Position numbers and translations under genes: made by a program. 61,550 nucleotides of DNA from Clostridia bacterium (GTDB lineage Bacteria; Bacillota; Clostridia; RGIG7378): assembly GCA_017559445.1 (NCBI GenBank), contig JAFYSJ010000011.1, forward strand, positions 1-61,550. The letters are read 5' to 3'. Below are positions 15,959 through 25,799 of this stretch, one piece after another (the first letter of the stretch is position 1; every line of letters begins with the position of its first letter). The notes beneath the pieces are model-generated. The model did no database searches. It had not been told where the DNA came from and was given only the letters and a program-made list of their open reading frames with translations.

Positions 15959-17428
15959 ATGGCAAGACTTGTTGATTTGCTTAAAAGAGTAGATGTTGAG
16001 TATATATCTGGCGATGTGGATTGCCAGGTATCTGCTGTTACCTTTGATTCCAGAAGATGTGGTCCTGGTACATTGTTTGTATGTATCGACGGATTTTCCA
16101 CAGATGGCCACAAGTACCTTGGAGATGCAGTAGCACTTGGTACTAGAGTATGCATTGTAACTAGAGACGTGGAGGCTCCAGAGGGAGTTACTGTTGTTAA
16201 GGTTAAGGACAGCAGAAATGCCATGGCTGCAGTTGCATGTGAGCTTTATGATAACCCTTCTCGCAAAATGCATTTGCTTGGAATCACAGGCACAAAGGGT
16301 AAGACTACAACAGCATATATTTACTGGTCTATTCTCAATTCTTTGGGCTATACAACAGGCATGATCGGCACATTGGGCAATTACATTGCAAATGACAAGA
16401 TCAACACTGGCAGAAGCACTCCTACAACTCCAGAATCCTGCGATTTGCAGTACACATTCACATACATGATGGAAAAGGGTGCACAGGATGCTGTTATGGA
16501 AGTAACATCCCAGGCCCTTAAGCTTAGCAGAGTAGCATATACAGAGTACGAGACAGGTATATTTATGAACTTGACTCGTGACCATATTACTGAGAGAGAG
16601 CACCCAGATATGGAGGACTACTTTATGTCCAAGGCTAAGCTCTTTAACATGTGTAAGCAGGCAGTTATTAACGTGGACTCCGAATACGGACAGAGATTGT
16701 TGCCCATGGTTACGGTTCCTGTTTACAAAATGTCATTAACTGAGGGAGATATTTACCCAACCAACGTTGAAACAGAGGCTTTGGGTATGAGCTTTGACAT
16801 TAACACACCTTGGGGAAATGCTAAGATTAGCACTAACCTTCAGGGAATGTTTAACGTATACAACATTATGGCAGCAGTTAGTGCATGTTGCTTGAGAGGT
16901 ATTGACCTTGAGACTGCAGCAAAGGCTGTTGGTAGAGTATGTGTTCCAGGCCGTCTCGAAGAGGTTACAATCGACGCTCCATTTAAGGTGCTTATTGACT
17001 ATGCTCATACTCCAGACAGCTTAGAGAACGTGTTGAGAGCTCTTAAGGATGTGACAAAGGGCAGAGTTATTTGTCTCTTTGGCTGTGGTGGCGATAGAGA
17101 TCACGGTAAGCGTCCTCAGATGGGCAAGATTAGCTGTAGCTTAGCTGATATTTCCATTATTACATCTGATAACCCTAGAACAGAGGATCCAGACGCCATT
17201 ATCGACATGATCGAGGAGGGTGCTAAGGAAACTTCTGGCAAGTATGTTCGCATCACAGATCGTAAGGCTGCTATTAAGCAGGCACTTATTCTTGCAGAGG
17301 CAGGAGATGTGGTGGTTTTGGCAGGCAAGGGTCAGGAAACATACCAGATGTTTGGTGACAGAACTATTCCTTTTGACGAGAGAGTAATTACTAAGCAGGC
17401 ATGGGAGGAAATTCAGAATGAAGGTTAG
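15959..17428 (+). CDS. murE: UDP-MurNAc-tripeptide synthetase, meso-diaminopimelate adding
   Basis: MurE adds the third amino acid to UDP-MurNAc-L-Ala-D-Glu in the cytoplasm. The 489-residue protein has the ATP loop GITGTKGKTTT at 108-118 and the substrate motif DNPR at 404-407. DNPR marks enzymes that use meso-diaminopimelate rather than lysine. The open frame extends into the PBP gene, but ATG 15959 has an ideal GGAGG site and matches the family start. It overlaps murF by 11 bp. Confidence 0.95.
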   Translation: MARLVDLLKRVDVEYISGDVDCQVSAVTFDSRRCGPGTLFVCIDGFSTDGHKYLGDAVALGTRVCIVTRDVEAPEGVTVVKVKDSRNAMAAVACELYDNPSRKMHLLGITGTKGKTTTAYIYWSILNSLGYTTGMIGTLGNYIANDKINTGRSTPTTPESCDLQYTFTYMMEKGAQDAVMEVTSQALKLSRVAYTEYETGIFMNLTRDHITEREHPDMEDYFMSKAKLFNMCKQAVINVDSEYGQRLLPMVTVPVYKMSLTEGDIYPTNVETEALGMSFDINTPWGNAKISTNLQGMFNVYNIMAAVSACCLRGIDLETAAKAVGRVCVPGRLEEVTIDAPFKVLIDYAHTPDSLENVLRALKDVTKGRVICLFGCGGDRDHGKRPQMGKISCSLADISIITSDNPRTEDPDAIIDMIEEGAKETSGKYVRITDRKAAIKQALILAEAGDVVVLAGKGQETYQMFGDRTIPFDERVITKQAWEEIQNEG

Positions 17429-18788
17429 TGTATCATACGTTGCTAAGGCCACAGCAGGTCGTATTACACGCGATAACAGTCAGCTTGTCATCAATAATGT
17501 AAGCATAGATTCTCGTAAAATTCCTGAGCATTGTTTATATATTCCAATTGTAGGTGAGAGAAACGATGGACATACATTTATTGAGTCTGCAATCCAAAAC
17601 GGTGCAGAGGCATTTGTGTACGATCCAACGAGATTTGATATTTCAACAGCAAATATTCCTGAGGGAGTAGCTGCTATCGAAGTAAATGATACATGGCATG
17701 CATTGGCAAACTTGGCAAGTCAGTACAGAATTGACTTGGGAGTTAAAGTAATTGCAGTAACAGGTAGCGTAGGTAAGACAACTACTAAGGAGTTCCTTTA
17801 CAGCGTACTTTCTATTAAGTTTAAGACATCCAAGACACAGGGTAACTTAAACAACCAATACGGTGTACCACTTACTCTTTTGGCCATTCCAGATGACACA
17901 GAGTATGCAATTGTAGAAATGGGAATGAATCACTTTGGAGAAATTTCTCTTTTGAGTAAGATTGCAAGGCCAGATTATGCTGTTATTTCTAATATTGGCG
18001 TTGCTCATATTGAGAATTTGGGCAGCAGAAGAGGCATCTTCAGAGCAAAAATGGAGGTTGTAGATGGCATGAAGGCATCTGGAACCTTAGTTGTAAATGG
18101 CGATGACGACATGCTTAGAACTTTGCCAGGCAAGGTTCCACAGAGAGTTGCCACATTTGGTCTTGATCGCAGTTGCGACAGAGCAGCATCTCAGATCGAG
18201 GTTGTTCGCGATGGCGTTACATTTGTGGCTATGCATCAGAGATTTAATATACACATTCCTGGTAAGCACAATGTTTACGATGCAATGGCTGCAATTTCTC
18301 TTGGCGAGATTCTTGGTATGTCAACAGAGGAAATGTGTGTTGGCGTATCTAGATGCAAGGGCGAAGCTAACCGTATGCAGTTGACTGAGTCAGAGGGAAT
18401 CGTGTACATTAACGATGCTTATAACGCAAACCCTGTTTCCATGAAGGCTGCAATCGACACAATTTGTGAGATGCCTTGTGATGGACGCAGAATTGTAGTT
18501 TTGGGCGATATGTTCGAACTTGGAGAGCAGGCCCTTGATATGCACAAGGAAATTGGTAAGTATTGTGCTAATTCTAGAGTGGACATTTTGGTATCTGCAG
18601 GTTCATTTGCTAAGGATATGGTGGCAGAGGCTAAGGAAAATGGCTTGGATGACTGTTATGCTGCAGCAGATGCACTTGAGGCAGGAGAGATTGCTTCTAA
18701 GTTGGTAAGATATGGAGATACAGTATTGTTTAAGGGTTCTCGCGGCATGACCATGGAGAAAAGCTTTTACAAGGTGTTGGGAGAGTAA
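17418..18788 (+). CDS. murF: UDP-MurNAc-tripeptide-D-Ala-D-Ala ligase
   Basis: MurF attaches D-Ala-D-Ala to complete the UDP-MurNAc-pentapeptide. The 456-residue protein has the Mur ligase ATP loop AVTGSVGKTTTKEF near residue 114, NQYGVPLTLL near 145, and VYINDAYNANPVSMKAA near 328. The start lies inside the end of murE, implying coupled translation. MraY follows after four bases. Confidence 0.96.
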   Translation: MKVSVSYVAKATAGRITRDNSQLVINNVSIDSRKIPEHCLYIPIVGERNDGHTFIESAIQNGAEAFVYDPTRFDISTANIPEGVAAIEVNDTWHALANLASQYRIDLGVKVIAVTGSVGKTTTKEFLYSVLSIKFKTSKTQGNLNNQYGVPLTLLAIPDDTEYAIVEMGMNHFGEISLLSKIARPDYAVISNIGVAHIENLGSRRGIFRAKMEVVDGMKASGTLVVNGDDDMLRTLPGKVPQRVATFGLDRSCDRAASQIEVVRDGVTFVAMHQRFNIHIPGKHNVYDAMAAISLGEILGMSTEEMCVGVSRCKGEANRMQLTESEGIVYINDAYNANPVSMKAAIDTICEMPCDGRRIVVLGDMFELGEQALDMHKEIGKYCANSRVDILVSAGSFAKDMVAEAKENGLDDCYAAADALEAGEIASKLVRYGDTVLFKGSRGMTMEKSFYKVLGE

Positions 18789-18792
18789 ATAA

Positions 18793-19749
18793 ATGAGACC
18801 ACAGATTCTATTTTTTGCACTTGTTACTATACTTACAATAGCATTTGGTAAGCCTGCTATTGAGCTCTTGCGCAGACTTAAGTTCGGTCAGAGCGAGAGA
18901 GCAGAAGGACCACAGTCCCACCTCAAAAAGCAGGGAACACCAACAATGGGAGGCGTTTTCTTCCTTTTGGCATTGCTTGTAGCATCTGTAGTGGCATTTT
19001 TCTTTCATAAGGATATTCTTCCACTTTTGCTTGTTACCATGGGCATGGGCCTCGTTGGTCTTGCAGATGACTTGGTTAAGATTAAGGTGGATAAGCATGG
19101 CCTTAGAGCATGGCAAAAGTCTATTTTATTAGTTGTTTTTGCTGCTGCATACATTGGTTGGGATATGTGGCAAAAGGGTGGAGTATACTCCATTGACTTT
19201 ATTTTCTTCACATGGAATATGCCAGGATGGCTCTATGCGGTGATTATGCTTTGCTTCTTCTACTACGTTACTAACTGTGTAAACTTGACAGATGGCGTAG
19301 ATGGATTGGCCTCTTCTACTATTGGAGTAACTATGTTCTCATTGGTATTTGCCTTTGAGTACATATTGAAGGACACAGCTGCATCTGTATTTTCTGCAAT
19401 GGTTTTGGGCGCATGTGTAGGATTTTTGGTGTATAACAGACATCCTGCTAAGGTGTTCATGGGAGATACAGGTTCCTTGGCATTGGGCGGTGCTTTCTCA
19501 GCTCTTATGATGAGAACAGGCTTGCCAGTGATTGCTATTTTTATGGGCATTATCTTCATTGTGGAAGGTGTGTCAGTAATGATTCAGGTTGCTGTGTTTA
19601 AGGCAACAGGTAAGCGTGTATTTAGGATGACTCCTATTCATCACCATTTTGAACTTGGCAAGTGGTCAGAGAAGAAGATTGTTACAGTTTTCTCTTTGGT
19701 TACATTGGTGGGAGCAGCTATTAGCGTTTGGTGTTTGATGATTAATTGA
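18793..19749 (+). CDS. mraY: Phospho-MurNAc-pentapeptide transferase
   Basis: MraY moves phospho-MurNAc-pentapeptide onto undecaprenyl phosphate to form lipid I. The 318-residue membrane protein has about ten helices and the family motifs GLADDLVK near residue 94, NLTDGVDGLA near 163, GDTGSLALG near 224 and IHHHFEL near 281. The ribosome site GGGAGAG lies in the end of murF. murD, which usually follows, is absent; AT-rich repeats follow instead. Confidence 0.96.
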   Translation: MRPQILFFALVTILTIAFGKPAIELLRRLKFGQSERAEGPQSHLKKQGTPTMGGVFFLLALLVASVVAFFFHKDILPLLLVTMGMGLVGLADDLVKIKVDKHGLRAWQKSILLVVFAAAYIGWDMWQKGGVYSIDFIFFTWNMPGWLYAVIMLCFFYYVTNCVNLTDGVDGLASSTIGVTMFSLVFAFEYILKDTAASVFSAMVLGACVGFLVYNRHPAKVFMGDTGSLALGGAFSALMMRTGLPVIAIFMGIIFIVEGVSVMIQVAVFKATGKRVFRMTPIHHHFELGKWSEKKIVTVFSLVTLVGAAISVWCLMIN

Positions 19750-19872
19750 TAATGGTTAATGATTAATGAGTAATGATTAATAGTCAATTGCACATTCTTC
19801 ATTTCATATTATAAATTCCTCATTCCTCATTCAAAATTATAAATTCCTCATTCTTAACTAAAAACCGGAGGT
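19750..19872 (+). repeat. AT-rich short-word repeats between mraY and ftsW
   Basis: The gap carries TAATGATTAATGAGTAATGATTAAT-type words (about 19753-19783) and an 18-base direct repeat ATTATAAATTCCTCATTC at 19808-19825 and 19836-19853. No gene fits. It is the only sizeable gap inside the otherwise packed dcw cluster and sits where murD often lies. Confidence 0.75.
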
Positions 19873-19875
19873 TAA

Positions 19876-21225
19876 ATGTCAGATCGTGAGAGATCACAAA
19901 TGAATAGAGAGCAAGGCCGTCGTCCTGCAGAACAGATTTCTGTGGATGAAGTAAGACGCTCAGCTAAGGCTAGGGGAGAAGAATCTCAGGAGCCTTCTAT
20001 TTTAAAGCGTCTTTTGCTCCAGTGGACACTTATTCGTAAGCCTGATTTCGGAGATGACGAAGAAGTTGCATGGGGTAAGAACAAGGGCCAGAAACTCAGA
20101 TTGTTAGACAGACCACACATGGATTTTGGTCTGCTTATTTGCGTTCTCTTGTTAATCGCTCTTGGCAGCATTATGGTTATTAGCTCAGGTGAGTCCATTT
20201 CTTTATGGGAATCTAGCAGCATTTTCTTGTTTGTTAAAAAGCAGGCTAAGGCCCTTATTATGGGCTTGGTGGCAGGAGTAGGTTGCTACTTGTTTGGATA
20301 TAAGAGAGCATATAAGTTCGCCACACCTATTATGATATTGGCGTTGCTTTCATGCCTTTTGGTATTCGTTCCAGGTATTGGTATTACAAGAAATGGTGCT
20401 TCTAGATGGATTGCTCTTGCAGGTATTGAGATTCAGCCTTCTGAGATTTTAAAGTTTGCAACTATCATTTTCGTATCTGCAAACCTTCATAAGGATACAG
20501 AGATTTTCTGTGATCCGAATTCTACTAAGAATAAGCGTACTTCTGTATTCTTGTCATACTTAGTGCTTATCTTTATGATTGCAGGCATTTTGCTTATTCA
20601 GCCCCATGCCAGTGCTACCATCATCATCCTTGGTTGCATTATTGGAATTCTCTTTATTGCAGGCTTGAAGATGAAGACAGTGCTTGTAATTGTTGGTGGC
20701 GGCCTTTTGACTTTGATTCCAGTAATTACTCTTTCTACATACAGATTGAAGAGAGTTTTGGCATTGCTGGATCCAAATGCAGTGGCTGAGTCATCTCACC
20801 AGTCCACACAGGCTTTATATGCCTTTGGTTCAGGTGGTTTCTTGGGCAAGGGACTTGGAAACAGTATTCAGAAATTCTCTTATTTACCAGAGCCAACTAA
20901 CGACTTCATTCTTCCTATTATTGGCGAGGAGCTTGGCTTTATTGGCGTAATGTTAGTGTTTGTGCTATTTGGCTACTTGATTGTAAGAGGAGTAACCATT
21001 TCAGCATATTCTAAGGATAACTTCTCAGGATTTATGGCCTTTGGCATTACGTTGCTCATTGGCTTGCAGTTCCTGTTTAACGTAGGCGTTGTTACATCTT
21101 TGATTCCTAATACAGGTATCACATTGCCATTTATTAGTTACGGTGGTAGCTCCATGGCAATTATGTGTGGAATGATGGGCTTCTTGCTCAGGATTTCCAA
21201 GGACGCCCTTTACGATAAGCTTTAA
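19876..21225 (+). CDS. ftsW: Septal peptidoglycan polymerase of the FtsW/RodA/SpoVE (SEDS) family
   Basis: SEDS proteins polymerise glycan strands from lipid II together with a class B PBP. The 449-residue protein has about ten membrane helices from residue 84 and the motifs RNGASRWIALAGIEIQPSEI near 173-193 and FISYGGSSM near 417. It has about 80 charged cytoplasmic residues before the first helix, longer than usual. ATG 19876 has the site CCGGAGG. By position with the PBP it is called FtsW; a SpoVE role is possible. murG, often next, is not present. Confidence 0.92.
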   Translation: MSDRERSQMNREQGRRPAEQISVDEVRRSAKARGEESQEPSILKRLLLQWTLIRKPDFGDDEEVAWGKNKGQKLRLLDRPHMDFGLLICVLLLIALGSIMVISSGESISLWESSSIFLFVKKQAKALIMGLVAGVGCYLFGYKRAYKFATPIMILALLSCLLVFVPGIGITRNGASRWIALAGIEIQPSEILKFATIIFVSANLHKDTEIFCDPNSTKNKRTSVFLSYLVLIFMIAGILLIQPHASATIIILGCIIGILFIAGLKMKTVLVIVGGGLLTLIPVITLSTYRLKRVLALLDPNAVAESSHQSTQALYAFGSGGFLGKGLGNSIQKFSYLPEPTNDFILPIIGEELGFIGVMLVFVLFGYLIVRGVTISAYSKDNFSGFMAFGITLLIGLQFLFNVGVVTSLIPNTGITLPFISYGGSSMAIMCGMMGFLLRISKDALYDKL

Positions 21226-21277
21226 CAGTTTTTCTCTGTGGGAATAGTATAGTGCTATACACCTGCAGGGAGAAATT

Positions 21278-22546
21278 ATGACTGAGTATGTTATAGAAGG
21301 TGGAACCCAGCTGTATGGCAAAATACGGATTCAGGGATCCAAGAATGCGTCGTTGCCTGTTTTGGCAGCAGTAGCCACCAACCATATAGATGTAGACATG
21401 TTTAATTGTCCCAGCATTTCAGATTGCGCGTACACTCTTAAGGTTTTAGAGTTGTGTGGAAGACATGTCCAGAGAAATGGGGATTTGATTAGGTTTACAG
21501 GAGATCCATTGGAGACAGATATTTCCGTAGGAGAAATATGCCAAATGCGATCAGGCATTCTCTTTGCAGGTGCTGTTTTAGGAAAATGCAAGGAAGTGAA
21601 GATATGTAGTCCAGGCGGTTGTGACATAGGACCAAGACCCATAGACCTTCACCTTAAGGCCTTTGAATCCTTAGGCGCTAAAATTGTCACAGAGGGTGAT
21701 GGTATAATAAGCATCTGGGGCCACAAAATGGCTGGAACTAGCCTTTGGTTAGATTATCCAAGTGTTGGTACCACAGAAAATGTGATGCTCTGTGCGGTTA
21801 ATTTGAAGGGCATAACAGAGATACATAACGCAGCAAGGGAACCGGAACTTGTGGAACTCCAGGCAGTTTTAAATGCCATGGGATACAAGGTATCGGGAGC
21901 AGGTTCCACAGTTATAACCATTATTGGTGGCAGGGACGAAACAATAACAAGCTGCACATACACTATTTGTGCAGATAGAATAGTTGCGGGAACATATATG
22001 ACAGCTGTTGCCTTAACGGGTGGCAATGTGGTAGTTACGGGAATTAATTCAGAAGAATTGGCATCTGTATCCGACGTAATTAGCAACGCAGGCTGTTATG
22101 TGGAGCAAGGACTTGGGTGGATAAGAGTTATTTCTGACGGCGATTTGCATCGCGTTAGGAATATAACAAGTAGCCCATATCCAGGTTTTCCTACAGATAT
22201 GCAACCTCAGACCATGGCCATGTTGGCTAAGGCAAGGGGCGTGTCAGTAATTAGAGAAACTGTTTTTGAAAATAGGCTTCGTCATGTGGATGAACTTTGT
22301 CGCATGGGAGCCGACATTATGGTCCATGGAGACACGGCCATAATAAATGGCGTAGATAGACTTCACGGTTCAAGGGTTAAGGCAACGGATTTGCGTAGCG
22401 GAGCAGCCTTGATACTGGCAGGATTAGGTGCAGATGGCAAAACGGTAGTCCAAGATACAGGTTGTGTGGATAGAGGATACCAAGATATTTGCGGAGATTT
22501 AAGGTCATTGGGAGCAGAGGTAATTAGGCTAGATGAAAAAGCTTAA
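21278..22546 (+). CDS. murA: UDP-N-acetylglucosamine 1-carboxyvinyltransferase
   Basis: MurA transfers enolpyruvate from phosphoenolpyruvate to UDP-GlcNAc, the first committed step of peptidoglycan synthesis. The 422-residue protein has GSKNASLPVLAA near residues 20-31 and the active-site loop SPGGCDIGPRP with C115, the residue fosfomycin alkylates, so the site appears sensitive by sequence. The end of the gene overlaps ftsQ by 14 bp. Confidence 0.95.
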   Translation: MTEYVIEGGTQLYGKIRIQGSKNASLPVLAAVATNHIDVDMFNCPSISDCAYTLKVLELCGRHVQRNGDLIRFTGDPLETDISVGEICQMRSGILFAGAVLGKCKEVKICSPGGCDIGPRPIDLHLKAFESLGAKIVTEGDGIISIWGHKMAGTSLWLDYPSVGTTENVMLCAVNLKGITEIHNAAREPELVELQAVLNAMGYKVSGAGSTVITIIGGRDETITSCTYTICADRIVAGTYMTAVALTGGNVVVTGINSEELASVSDVISNAGCYVEQGLGWIRVISDGDLHRVRNITSSPYPGFPTDMQPQTMAMLAKARGVSVIRETVFENRLRHVDELCRMGADIMVHGDTAIINGVDRLHGSRVKATDLRSGAALILAGLGADGKTVVQDTGCVDRGYQDICGDLRSLGAEVIRLDEKA

Positions 22547-23312
22547 CTTAAAGTTTACAGTTAAGAACATAATCGTACTGTCACTTGTGGCAGTGCTATT
22601 GCTTACATTACTTTTGATAGGCCTTTTACTTAAAATTGGTCATGTAAATGTGACAATTTCCACAGGATATGGCTACATCACCACATCTCAGGTAGAGCAG
22701 TGCTTGGATATTGAGGATAACAGTAGACTCCTTGCTGTAATGAACAAGTACAAGTCACTTTGGTTCTTTATGGACACCAAGGATTTGGAAAGTAAGTGTT
22801 TAGAGAACTTTATTTACGCAGACTCTGTCAAGTGCACAGTAGATGGTAAGGACATTAACATTGTTGTTAACGAGTGTTTGCCAGTGGTTTATGTGGCTTG
22901 TGGAGAGATGTATTTGCTCATGGATTCCAAGGGAAAAATTCTTGAGGCCCATGACGAAATGAAATTTGATTACCCCCTTTATGGAGGAAAAGTGGATAAC
23001 TTTTCTCTGGGTGGATATATCCAGATTGCAGAATCTGAACTTAAAACTATTAATAGAATTCGAACAGCTTTTGACAATACTGATTTGCATAGGGAAGTTT
23101 TGGGTAGGATAAATAAGTTTTCTATACAGAAAACAGGAGATATTATAATGATGACATCTGACGGCATTACCATTAACATGGGACCCGTTGATGATATAGA
23201 AGAAAACCTTTTTACACTTAAGGAAATTTTGGTAGAGTACTTGTGTAAGGGTCAGGTTGGTTATTTGGATTTTACAACTGGAGGAGATCCAGTTTTTACG
23301 GAATATAAGTAG
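22533..23312 (+). CDS. Cell division protein FtsQ/DivIB
   Basis: The 259-residue bitopic protein has a short cytoplasmic start, one helix near residues 14-34, then a POTRA-like segment beginning near IGHVNVTISTGYGYITTSQ and a beta domain. This matches FtsQ/DivIB, which links FtsL and partners at the septum. Sequence conservation in this family is weak; position between murA and ftsA supports the call. It starts inside murA. Confidence 0.85.
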   Translation: MKKLNLKFTVKNIIVLSLVAVLLLTLLLIGLLLKIGHVNVTISTGYGYITTSQVEQCLDIEDNSRLLAVMNKYKSLWFFMDTKDLESKCLENFIYADSVKCTVDGKDINIVVNECLPVVYVACGEMYLLMDSKGKILEAHDEMKFDYPLYGGKVDNFSLGGYIQIAESELKTINRIRTAFDNTDLHREVLGRINKFSIQKTGDIIMMTSDGITINMGPVDDIEENLFTLKEILVEYLCKGQVGYLDFTTGGDPVFTEYK

Positions 23313-23321
23313 GTTTGAGAT

Positions 23322-24542
23322 ATGAGAGGATTTATTGGAGCCATTGATATCAGATCATCCCACGTTAGTGCAGTAGTTGCTAGGGTTAATTCTGATGATA
23401 AGTTAGAAATATTGGGCAAGGCTACCCGTATGTTCCCCGTAGACGGTAAGAACCTCTACGATAATACAGAGCGTTTGGCAGCCGCCATTTCAGATACATT
23501 TTATGAGGCAAAGGACGAGGCTCAGGTAGAAATGAGCGACGCCTATATTGCTTTTACTACAGAAAAGTCTGGCCTTATGGAAGTTAAGGCACGCAGAGAT
23601 TTTGGTACAAGTGAGAGAGTTATGGAGCAGACAGATGCGATTTCTATCGTATCTTCTGGTTATGACTATCCTGTGCCAGAAAATATTGTTGTTACAGACG
23701 TTGTTCCACGTAAATTTGCATATGACGATGGAGAGGATACTATTTTCCCTTGGGGTAAGAGGACATCCTTTATTCAGGCAAACGTAGGATTGCAGGTTGT
23801 AGATAAGAACTTCCTGACTAAGCTTAGGGGAGTTGTTGCTAGAACACAGATTAGAGCAGTTGGATACTCTTTGTCAGGCGTTGCTACAGGTTATGCCGTT
23901 TTGACAACAGAGGAGAAGCAGGATGGAGCTATCGTTATTAACGTAGGTTCTAGCCATACAGATGTTAGCGTTTTCTTTGACGGTACACCTGTATTTTGCT
24001 CCACTATTCCCATGGGTAGTGACGATTGTACTAAGGATATTTCTACTAAGCTTGACGTAACATACGAGCAGGCAGATGCCCTTCGTAGAATGTATGGCTT
24101 GGCAGCGATTTCTCTTATTGAGGACGATCACATGGTGCCAATTGCAGTGAATAGTGATTGCATGTTGTCTGATATCGTACGCATTATTGAGAGCAGATAT
24201 ACCAAGATTTTTGAGTTGGCAGATACTTTGGTTGCTAGAGAGGACTTTGGCCGTCAGGAACCAGAAAATGTGGTTATTACAGGTCTTGGAGCATCTTCTA
24301 CCGAGGGCCTCACAATGCTCTGCGATTCCGTGATGAAAAAGAAGAGTCGCAACGGCAGAATTTTGGCAAGTTTTGGTGGAAGAGTAGAGAATGTAGGTGC
24401 TGTAGGTTTGGCAGAATACATTTTCGAAAACATCGAATACGGCAAGCAAACATTGTTTGCAGACTTCATTGCTAGGGATGAAGAGCCAATAAATGTGAGA
24501 AAGAAGTCCTTCTTTGACTTCTTTAAGGGAAAAAATCGTTGA
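23322..24542 (+). CDS. ftsA: Cell division actin-like protein FtsA
   Basis: FtsA tethers FtsZ filaments to the membrane. The 406-residue protein has actin-fold phosphate loops (GAIDIRSSHVSAVVAR near residue 6, IVINVGSSHTDVSVF near 206), the SHS2 1C subdomain, and VVITGLGASSTEGL near 310. It ends in the amphipathic helix KKSFFDFFKGKNR that fits membrane attachment. It sits directly before ftsZ, as usual. The ftsZ promoter overlaps its stop codon. Confidence 0.92.
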   Translation: MRGFIGAIDIRSSHVSAVVARVNSDDKLEILGKATRMFPVDGKNLYDNTERLAAAISDTFYEAKDEAQVEMSDAYIAFTTEKSGLMEVKARRDFGTSERVMEQTDAISIVSSGYDYPVPENIVVTDVVPRKFAYDDGEDTIFPWGKRTSFIQANVGLQVVDKNFLTKLRGVVARTQIRAVGYSLSGVATGYAVLTTEEKQDGAIVINVGSSHTDVSVFFDGTPVFCSTIPMGSDDCTKDISTKLDVTYEQADALRRMYGLAAISLIEDDHMVPIAVNSDCMLSDIVRIIESRYTKIFELADTLVAREDFGRQEPENVVITGLGASSTEGLTMLCDSVMKKKSRNGRILASFGGRVENVGAVGLAEYIFENIEYGKQTLFADFIARDEEPINVRKKSFFDFFKGKNR

Positions 24543-24567
24543 AAACCATAGTTTATTAATATATAAT
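24539..24567 (+). promoter_or_regulatory. Promoter of ftsZ
   Basis: TTGAAA (24539-24544), a 17-base spacer and TATAAT (24562-24567) form a strong promoter overlapping the ftsA stop codon. It would give ftsZ extra expression beyond the cluster promoter. Confidence 0.75.
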
Positions 24568-24603
24568 GGTGTGGTTAAAAGACTATAATTTGGAGGACCA
24601 GAT

Positions 24604-25728
24604 ATGTCAGGTTTAGATATGGGATTAAATTCCTCTTTTGCAAATATTAAGGTTGTTGGCTGCGGTGGTGCAGGTAACAATGCTATTAACAGAATGATTG
24701 AGGCTAACGTTGATGGCGTTGAGTTCATCGTTGTTAACACAGATAGACAGGCTATTACCATTTCTTCTTGTGAGAACAAGCTCCAGATTGGTGAGAAGCT
24801 TACTAAGGGTCTTGGCGCAGGCGGTAACCCTGAGATCGGACGCAAGTCTGCTGAGGAGTCCAAGGAGGACATTAAGCAGAAGCTTCAGGGCGCTGACCTC
24901 GTATTCGTTACAGCAGGTATGGGCGGCGGCACAGGTACAGGTTCTGCTCCTGTAGTTGCAAGCATCGCTAGAGAGATGGGCATCTTGACAGTTGCTGTTG
25001 TAACTAGACCATTTTCCTTCGAGGGTAAGCCTCGTATGCGTTCCGCAGAGGAGGGCATTAAGGAGCTTAGAGACAACGTTGACTCTCTCGTAGTTATTCC
25101 TAATGACAAGCTTCTTCAGATTGCTGATAAGAAGATGTCTATGCTTAAGGCATTCAACATTGCTGATGACGTTCTTAGACAGGGTATTCAGGGTATTTCC
25201 GATTTGATTACTAAGCCAGGCGTTATCATCCTTGACTTCGCAGACGTTAAGACAATCATGCAGGATTCCGGCCTTGCTCACATGGGTATTGGTAGAGGAT
25301 CCGGCGATAACAAGGCTGCAGATGCAGCTGCTATGGCAGTTTCCAGTCCTCTTCTCGAGACATCTATCGATGGTGCTACTAGAGTATTGGTTAACGTTAC
25401 AGGTGGTGAGGACATGTCCTTGTTCGACTTCTACTCCGCATCTGAGTCCATTAGAGCTCTTGCACATCCCGATGCAGAGATTATCATCGGTACAGCTATC
25501 GATCCTACTCTTGGAGATGACATCATCGTTACTGTTATTGCTACAGGTATTGATCAGTCTACAGTTAGCGGTCTAGCTCACAGAGAGGAGCCCGTAGTTC
25601 CACGTACAGCTCCTAAGGCCGCAGAAGAGCAGAGCACAGAGGATAGATATTCTAGACCAGCTACTAAGGCTCCTTCCATAGAAGATGGTCCTGATATTCC
25701 ATACTTCCTCAATAACATTCGCAAGTAA
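24604..25728 (+). CDS. ftsZ: Cell division GTPase FtsZ
   Basis: FtsZ is the tubulin-like GTPase of the division ring. The 374-residue protein has the G-box [11 protein letters not shown] with GGGTGTG at 107-113, the T7 loop near [13 protein letters not shown] to ADVKTIM, and a conserved tail [11 protein letters not shown] that binds FtsA. ATG 24604 has the site TTGGAGG. A terminator ends the dcw cluster after it. In many relatives spoIIGA-sigE follow; here they are 19 kb further on. Confidence 0.98.
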   Translation: MSGLDMGLNSSFANIKVVGCGGAGNNAINRMIEANVDGVEFIVVNTDRQAITISSCENKLQIGEKLTKGLGAGGNPEIGRKSAEESKEDIKQKLQGADLVFVTAGMGGGTGTGSAPVVASIAREMGILTVAVVTRPFSFEGKPRMRSAEEGIKELRDNVDSLVVIPNDKLLQIADKKMSMLKAFNIADDVLRQGIQGISDLITKPGVIILDFADVKTIMQDSGLAHMGIGRGSGDNKAADAAAMAVSSPLLETSIDGATRVLVNVTGGEDMSLFDFYSASESIRALAHPDAEIIIGTAIDPTLGDDIIVTVIATGIDQSTVSGLAHREEPVVPRTAPKAAEEQSTEDRYSRPATKAPSIEDGPDIPYFLNNIRK

Positions 25729-25743
25729 GTCAATTTGACGCAG

Positions 25744-25775
25744 AGAGCGGCGATTATAATACGCCGCTCTTTTTT
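25744..25775 (+). terminator. Terminator of the dcw cluster
   Basis: AGAGCGGCG (25744-25752) pairs with CGCCGCTCT (25762-25770), followed by TTTTT. Confidence 0.92.
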
Positions 25776-25799
25776 AATATAAAACAAAGGAGAAACAAT

